Source: Nitrospinota bacterium
Lineage (GTDB): Bacteria > Nitrospinota > Nitrospinia > UBA9942 > JAHJSF01
Length of the DNA: 19,911 bases
Direction of reading: 5' to 3'
Assembly: GCA_018830405.1 (NCBI GenBank)
Contig: JAHJSF010000042.1
Span: 1-19,911, forward strand
Below, in pieces: positions 16,182 through 19,911 of the stretch (positions are counted from its first letter, which is position 1; every line of letters begins with the position of its first letter). Made by a program: the position numbers and the translations under genes. The notes below the pieces were generated by a model, which did not search any database, was not told the DNA's origin, and saw only the letters and a program-made list of their open reading frames with translations.

Positions 16182-16208
16182 TATTGTAGTAAGTATCGAC
16201 TAACAATA
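16182..16208 (+). other. hairpin upstream of the transposase
   Basis: TATTGTAGT (16182-16190) pairs with ACTAACAATA (16199-16208) with one bulged A and an 8-base loop. It ends 6 bases before the transposase SD (AAGGAG, 16215-16220). It may be a left-end recognition structure or limit readthrough expression of the transposase. Confidence 0.4.
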
Positions 16209-16227
16209 AACCGAAAGGAGACTTGCC

Positions 16228-17298
16228 ATGAACAATGTCAGCGGACTTGATTTTACGGGTGAAGATATTTACGTTGGTCTTGATGTCCATAAAAAGAGCT
16301 GGAGCGTCACCATTCTTACTGATAAATTTGAACATAAGACCTTTTCCCAACCTCCGGAGGTTGAAGTATTAGTAAGATATCTCAAACGTAATTTTCCGGG
16401 AGCAGACTACAAGTCGACATATGAAGCCGGTTTCTCCGGGTTTTGGATACACGACCGACTTAAGGAAGATGGGGTGGAATGCCTTGTAGTCAATCCGGCC
16501 GATGTCCCTACTATGGACAAAGAACGTATGAGCAAAACCGACCGTGTAGACAGCCGTAAGCTGGCCAGGAGTTTAAGAAACGGGGAGATTGAAGGGATAT
16601 ACGTCCCTTCCCGCCCAAAAGTTGAAGACCGTAACATCCTTCGTAGCCGTCAGGGGATGGTCAGGAAACAGACTCGGTGCAAGAACCAGATCAAATCTAT
16701 TCTATGTTTTTATGGGATTAAGATACCGGATAAGTTTGACAATGGATACTGGTCTAAACAATTCATCAACTGGCTCGAATCCGTTAAGATGGTGCGAACC
16801 AGCGGTAACCTATCCCTTAAGGTTCACATAGACGAACTGAAACATCTTAGAGCAATCATCGCCGAGATGAACCTAGCTATTCGGGCTATGGCCAAATCAG
16901 ACGATTATCGTAACAATGTCAGGGTCCTGAAGAGTGTCCCCGGAATCAGTACCCTGACAGCCATGATCCTCCTTACGGAGTTAGATGACATTAATCGTTT
17001 CAAGACGCTTGATCATCTTTGCAGTTACGTTGGCCTTATTCCCAATACTCATTCCAGCGGAGAGAAGGATATTAAAACCGGCCTGAGCAGGAGACGGAAC
17101 TCCCAACTTCGGTTTGTGTTGATTGAGAGTGCCTGGACAGCGGTACGCAAAGACCCAGCCCTTATAATGGCCTTCAATGATTTATGTAAACGAATGCCCA
17201 AGAGCAAGGCTATAGTTCGAATTGCCAGAAAACTATTAAACAGGGTGCGATACGTATTAAAAAATCAGCAGGAATATGTAATTGGTGTTGTTGAATAA
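16228..17298 (+). CDS. IS110-family transposase (DEDD RuvC-like plus Tnp_20 domain)
   Basis: RNA-guided recombinase-type transposase of 356 residues. The N-terminal DEDD_Tnp_IS110 domain shows YVGLDVHKKSW (Asp19), TYEAGFSGFW (Glu66) and KTDRVDSRKLA (Asp105, Asp108). A helical linker follows. The C-terminal Transposase_20 domain starts at LKSVPGISTLTAMILLTEL (234-252) and continues with YVGLIPNTHSSGEKD (267-281) and LSRRRNSQLRFVLIESAW (286-303); the conserved Ser near 276-277 is the presumed nucleophile. No frameshift or internal stop is present. AAGGAG (16215-16220) lies 7 bases before the ATG. Confidence 0.95.
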   Translation: MNNVSGLDFTGEDIYVGLDVHKKSWSVTILTDKFEHKTFSQPPEVEVLVRYLKRNFPGADYKSTYEAGFSGFWIHDRLKEDGVECLVVNPADVPTMDKERMSKTDRVDSRKLARSLRNGEIEGIYVPSRPKVEDRNILRSRQGMVRKQTRCKNQIKSILCFYGIKIPDKFDNGYWSKQFINWLESVKMVRTSGNLSLKVHIDELKHLRAIIAEMNLAIRAMAKSDDYRNNVRVLKSVPGISTLTAMILLTELDDINRFKTLDHLCSYVGLIPNTHSSGEKDIKTGLSRRRNSQLRFVLIESAWTAVRKDPALIMAFNDLCKRMPKSKAIVRIARKLLNRVRYVLKNQQEYVIGVVE

Positions 17299-17319
17299 GA
17301 AAGGATAATTATTTATAGC

Positions 17320-17470
17320 AGTCGATCTTAAAACCAATGTCTGACCGTGGGTATCGTTTCGTGCCTCATACAGCCAATCGGAAGATGCCATCTGTTATAC
17401 CACAGACTACGAACCCACACCTTCATCAATGACCAAGGAGATGCAGCGTTCTTTATAAATAAAGGCTGTC
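17320..17470 (+). ncRNA. candidate bridge RNA of the IS110/IS1111 element
   Basis: The noncoding stretch after the transposase folds well by eye. GTGGGT-A-TCGT (17347-17357) pairs with ACGAACCCAC (17409-17418) over 10 bp with one bulge, enclosing 51 bases in which ATACAG (about 17368-17373) pairs with CTGTTAT (about 17392-17398), leaving large internal loops. A second hairpin, CAGC-GTT-CTTTA / TAAAG-GCTG (17444-17468), follows. IS110 elements carry a bridge RNA with loops that read donor and target DNA; in the IS1111 group it lies 3' of the transposase. Position and structure fit; the exact ends and the guide bases are not determined. Confidence 0.5.
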
Positions 17471-17582
17471 TGCTTATAGAAGATTGGGTTGAAGATTGAA
17501 TGGGCTATAAACTATCTAAGGAAGGAGGATATCCTATACTCAGAAAGACTATACCTAAAAAGACTTGCTTTTTAACATAGAT

Positions 17583-17606
17583 GAGGCACGGAGACACTGA
17601 GGAAAG
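17583..17606 (-). repeat. degenerate CTCTGTG-type interspersed repeat, copy 1
   Basis: The + strand reads GAGGCACGGAGACACTGAGG and continues AAAG. Read on the - strand it resembles the CTCTGTGTCTCTGTG-like repeats common in many environmental bacterial genomes. It lies 56 bases downstream of the HEPN-like gene's stop and marks a likely right limit of the IS. A second copy in opposite orientation is at 18458-18480. Confidence 0.4.
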
Positions 17607-17662
17607 TTAAATATTATAGACCTAACTAGATGTTCATCTTTCGAGAAATATTCTAAAGCATA

Positions 17663-18301
17663 CTAATTAGGTTCTTCGGCAGGCAACCTAAATTCAAAAT
17701 CTCTTTTTATATCTGAGTCTAATTTGCATAATTCAGATAATATTATCTCCATATCAGTAATATACTCTTCTATGCGACAGTCCCTTGGATGGTCATTAAC
17801 ATATTGATCTAGTTTTTCATGATTAAATTCTTTTGTCTTTGGATGCACTAGACTATTCCTGGCATCAAACAATGCTCGAGCTTTTTTCATTAATACGGCA
17901 TTCGATTCAATGGCCTTGCCTATGCAAGCCAAAATCAGTAAAGATAGCTTCTCAGTAATACCAAGACGTTCTAAGTTTTTTTTGTAAAATGCTTCTCCCA
18001 GTCGCCTGACCCCGTAATTATTGATAAATCCTTCTATGGTCATGCAGGAAAATAAAATTGTAGATGTTTCATGTCTACGACATTTTTCGACCAAGTTATC
18101 TGTTTCATGGCTTATGAAGCCACTTAGCAATGCCGGCTCTACATCCTTATGAGATTTGATTAATTCACTTTCTTTGTTTTCTAATTCTTTCAAGGTAAGT
18201 CTATATTCATAGAGGGCTTTATAGGCGAACTGGTAATAGGAAGTATATCCTGAGGTAACCCAGCTCCCATGGCATTTATATGAATTAATGTCAGATGTCA
18301 T
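17663..18301 (-). CDS. hypothetical HEPN-like protein (R-N-x3-H motif)
   Basis: A 212-residue, mostly helical, Lys/Glu-rich soluble protein that I do not recognise by name. Residues 146-155 read DARNSLVHPK, the R-x4-H signature (Arg148, His153) of HEPN-superfamily proteins, many of which are RNases in toxin-antitoxin, abortive-infection or CRISPR systems. An upstream helix contains TIEGFINNYG (88-97), like the conserved early helix of such domains. No partner antitoxin (for example a MNT nucleotidyltransferase) lies beside it, so a lone HEPN or a non-catalytic structural HEPN is possible. The start at 18301 lacks a clear SD. It is isolated between the IS and rlmN, AT-richer than core genes, and bracketed by inverted repeat copies, all consistent with horizontal gain. 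Confidence 0.75.
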   Translation of the reverse strand: MTSDINSYKCHGSWVTSGYTSYYQFAYKALYEYRLTLKELENKESELIKSHKDVEPALLSGFISHETDNLVEKCRRHETSTILFSCMTIEGFINNYGVRRLGEAFYKKNLERLGITEKLSLLILACIGKAIESNAVLMKKARALFDARNSLVHPKTKEFNHEKLDQYVNDHPRDCRIEEYITDMEIILSELCKLDSDIKRDFEFRLPAEEPN

Positions 18302-18457
18302 ATTATTGTGATTTTTAGCAACAGATTTAATTATGTATCAAGATATTATCTGTTTATTGTGTTAAGGGGTATAGAAAGAAATCTTTTCTCCTTGTTTTAT
18401 TTTGAGTAACATCAGAAAGATATCATAGCTATGTTAAGGGAGGGAAATTAAATCTGG

Positions 18458-18480
18458 CATCTCTGTGCTCTCGGTGGTCG
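18458..18480 (+). repeat. degenerate CTCTGTG-type interspersed repeat, copy 2
   Basis: CATCTCTGTGCTCTCGGTGG followed by TCG. It aligns with the reverse complement of 17583-17606 at roughly 13 of 18 positions with one gap, so the two copies are inverted around the HEPN-like gene. It ends 6 bases before the rlmN stop. The rest of the 184-base gap 18302-18485 is AT-rich with no ORF or clear promoter. Confidence 0.4.
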
Positions 18481-18485
18481 AAAAT

Positions 18486-19529
18486 CTATTTATCCAATTC
18501 CCCCGCCAATTGCCCGCAGGCTGCGGCGATTTCTTCGCCCCTCGTTTTTCTAATGGTGGCCACATAATCTGCCTTCATAAGATGGTCGGCAAAGTTCCTT
18601 ACCTTTTCCATTCTGGGGCGTTTATATTCGGAGCCTGGGAAGGGGTTGAAGGGGATCAGGTTGAACTTACAACTGACATCCTTGACCAGTTCAATCAGTT
18701 CGATAGCATCTGAGGGTTGATCATTAAGACCATCGATTAGAATATATTCGAAGGTTACATGGTGTTTGGGGGTGTTGTCGAGATAGCGGCTGCAGGCAGC
18801 CATCAATGGCTTTAACGGATATTTTTTATTTATCGGGACGAGTTTGTTTCTGAGTGTGTTGTTAGCGGCGTGGAGTGAGATTGCCAAGGCTACGGGGCAT
18901 TCTTCACGAAGTCTATCCATTCCGGGGATAATCCCGCAGGTTGATACTGTAACCTTTCGGCGGGAGAGGCCGTAGGCGTTATCATCCATCATTATTCTTA
19001 TGGCGGCTATAGTGTTGTCTAGATTCAGAAGAGGTTCTCCCATTCCCATAAACACAACGTTGTCTATTATTCTATCCCCGTTGGGGGTTGCACCTAATCG
19101 TTGGTTGGCTACCCAGAGTTGGCCGATTATTTCATCCGAGGTCATATCTCTCTTAAAACCGTTCTGGCCGGTGGCGCAGGAGGGGCATTTTAGTTTGCAG
19201 CCGACCTGGCTCGATATGCAGAGCGTTCCCCGAGTATCTGTTGGAATGAAGACCATCTCTACGGAGTTGTTATCCCCTAAATCGAGAAGCCATTTTCTTG
19301 TTCCATCTTGGGCAGTTTTATCGGCCTTAACCTTGGGGGGGCGGATTTCGGCTATCTCTACCAATTTTTCCCTTAGTGATTTACTAAGGTCGGTCATGGC
19401 CGCAAAGTCCGTTTCCTGAAATTTATGTATCCAACGGATTAGTTGTTTGGCTCTAAACGGTTTTTCTCCTATCTCCTCAAACCAGGCGGACATGCCGACC
19501 ATATCAAGACCAAGGAGATTTTTTTTCAT
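18486..19529 (-). CDS. rlmN: dual-specificity 23S rRNA/tRNA adenine-C2 methyltransferase RlmN
   Basis: Radical-SAM enzyme that methylates C2 of A2503 in 23S rRNA and of A37 in some tRNAs. The N-terminus MKKNLLGL and FRAKQLIRWIHK (25-36) are family-typical. The [4Fe-4S] cysteines are C111, C115 and C118 (CKLKCPSC), preceded by C104 in LCISSQVGC, the resolving Cys; the methyl-carrying Cys is C338 in AAACGQLAG. MGMGEPLLN (161-169) and ISLHAANN (217-224) are SAM and substrate motifs. The 347 residues are normal. Where most relatives have C-x-F-C, this one has C-P-S-C. The SD is poor. Its neighbours are accessory on both sides, so it may be a single-gene unit. Confidence 0.97.
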   Translation of the reverse strand: MKKNLLGLDMVGMSAWFEEIGEKPFRAKQLIRWIHKFQETDFAAMTDLSKSLREKLVEIAEIRPPKVKADKTAQDGTRKWLLDLGDNNSVEMVFIPTDTRGTLCISSQVGCKLKCPSCATGQNGFKRDMTSDEIIGQLWVANQRLGATPNGDRIIDNVVFMGMGEPLLNLDNTIAAIRIMMDDNAYGLSRRKVTVSTCGIIPGMDRLREECPVALAISLHAANNTLRNKLVPINKKYPLKPLMAACSRYLDNTPKHHVTFEYILIDGLNDQPSDAIELIELVKDVSCKFNLIPFNPFPGSEYKRPRMEKVRNFADHLMKADYVATIRKTRGEEIAAACGQLAGELDK

Positions 19530-19660
19530 TTGTGATGGACTCTGAGTTAAATGATTTTAATGTAACCAATATGAAGTATTATCTATTAGCAATAGAACAA
19601 TAGCTATGATATTAACAAATTTAATACCCAACCTCCCACGATTTTATGGCATTTACTTAC

Positions 19661-19690
19661 TTGACAACCTGAATGGCGTTAGAATAGGAT
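19661..19690 (+). promoter_or_regulatory. sigma-70 promoter upstream of the right-edge gene
   Basis: A perfect -35 TTGACA (19661-19666) with an 18-base spacer and TAGGAT (19685-19690, 4 of 6) as -10. A short dyad TAGGA/TCCTA (19685-19689 and 19693-19697) overlaps the -10 and could be an operator. The leader to the ATG at 19736 would be about 40 bases. The remainder of 19530-19735 is AT-rich without ORFs. Confidence 0.5.
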
Positions 19691-19735
19691 TCTCCTAGTA
19701 GAATAAATATAAAAATGAATATTGGGTGTAAGCAC

Positions 19736-19911
19736 ATGGAACTTACCGCATTCCACATTTCGCTCGTTATTTCGCTCGTTGCTCTTGGCTTATCGATTTG
19801 CAGCGTAATTGAGTCGCGTCGAAACAATCGCGTTACTCACCGTCCAACGATCGTGGGCCACGAAACCAAAGCATTGGATGAGTACAAGTACGAAATCATC
19901 AATAAGGGCAA
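19736..19911 (+). CDS. small membrane-anchored hypothetical protein, 3'-truncated by window edge
   Basis: An open frame of 58 codons from ATG 19736 runs off the window with no stop. Residues about 6-25 are a single hydrophobic helix (FHISLVISLVALGLSICSVI), followed by a basic stretch (ESRRNNRVTHRP) and EYKYEIINKG, which predicts an N-out anchor with a cytoplasmic domain. Similar N-terminal anchor proteins with INKG motifs occur as hypothetical genes in many genomes; function is unknown. Codon use is unlike the core genes: all four Arg codons are CGN (core genes favour AGG/AGA) and no Ile is ATA. GGGTG at 19724-19728 is a weak SD. Confidence 0.6.
   Translation, partial: MELTAFHISLVISLVALGLSICSVIESRRNNRVTHRPTIVGHETKALDEYKYEIINKG

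Larger units (their letters stand above)
16157..17535 (+). mobile_element. IS110-family insertion sequence, IS1111-like; ends approximate
   Basis: The element contains one transposase gene (16228-17298) with a short left noncoding segment (under 90 bases to the toxin stop) and a long structured right segment, the layout of the IS1111 group. Possible subterminal inverted repeats are ATACCTCCTT (16157-16166) and AAGGAGGATAT (17522-17532), matching with one extra base. A second, inner pair is TAAGTATCGACT (16190-16201) and AGTCGATCTTA (17320-17330), also with one indel. IS110 elements make no target duplication, so the boundaries cannot be fixed from one copy. The span of about 1.4 kb is normal. 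It looks intact and possibly active. Confidence 0.7.

Noticed and set aside
17557-17573. AAAAAG-ACTTG-CTTTTT hairpin as a terminator
   Set aside because: Stem has a single G-C pair and would be too weak; could be bidirectional by chance.
18420-19612. 13-base inverted repeat ATAGCTATGATAT on both sides of rlmN (about 18420-18432 and 19600-19612)
   Set aside because: In AT-rich sequence over 20 kb a match of this length is expected by chance; no other support.
19758-19780. tandem TTTCGCTCGTT near the right edge
   Set aside because: Encodes the repeating hydrophobic ISLV residues of a membrane helix; simple coding explanation.
1-19911. CRISPR array, rRNA genes, prophage genes
   Set aside because: No regularly spaced direct repeats, no rRNA-like segments and no phage structural or integrase genes were seen.

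Overview
The window is a stretch of chromosome from a bacterium with mostly core housekeeping genes and one small accessory island. The gene order (dnaG-rpoD, then ribE-ribBA-ribH-nusB followed by a lone peptidase-M17 N-domain gene; hisH-hisA-hisF-hisIE followed by a lipoprotein gene, nadK and recN) and a sigma-70 of about 607 residues with a long non-conserved insert suggest a Gram-negative lineage near the former Deltaproteobacteria or related uncultured phyla. A BamE-like lipoprotein and a periplasmic amidase fit an outer membrane. The phylum is inference only. Core genes use ATA for Ile and AGG/AGA for Arg very often.

Left part, 1-9047, all on the + strand. The 3' part of the primase gene dnaG is followed by rpoD and a tRNA with anticodon CAT, whose own promoter appears to lie inside the 3' end of rpoD. 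Then come riboflavin synthase, the bifunctional RibBA, lumazine synthase and NusB. ribD is not in the cluster and I see no FMN riboswitch. From nusB onward the genes overlap by a few bases: a stand-alone M17 N-terminal-domain protein, a calcineurin-like phosphoesterase, and an exported TPR/proline-rich/amidase_3 protein.

Middle part, 9061-14857, all on the - strand. Transcription order is hisH-hisA-hisF-hisIE (late histidine pathway), BamE/SmpA-like lipoprotein, nadK, recN. Several junctions are 4-base overlaps or nearly touching. A degraded palindromic repeat sits between hisIE and the lipoprotein gene. The run converges on the amidase gene with only 13 bases between stops.

Accessory island, about 14870-18485. 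It starts with a divergent two-gene toxin-antitoxin module: an XRE helix-turn-helix protein fused to a DUF4065/Panacea (SocA-like) domain, overlapping a RelE/ParE-like toxin. Next is an IS110-family element, best matching the IS1111 type because its long, structured noncoding segment lies 3' of the transposase and could encode a bridge RNA. Then comes an orphan - strand protein with a HEPN-type R-N-x3-H motif, flanked by two inverted, degenerate copies of a CTCTGTG-type repeat.

Right edge, 18486-19911. rlmN (- strand) is followed by an AT-rich spacer with a good sigma-70 promoter, then the 5' end of a + strand gene for a small membrane-anchored protein. Its codon use differs clearly from the core genes. 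The most interesting material is the Panacea-RelE pair, the IS with its candidate bridge RNA, the HEPN orphan, and the M17-N/phosphoesterase pair coupled to nusB.
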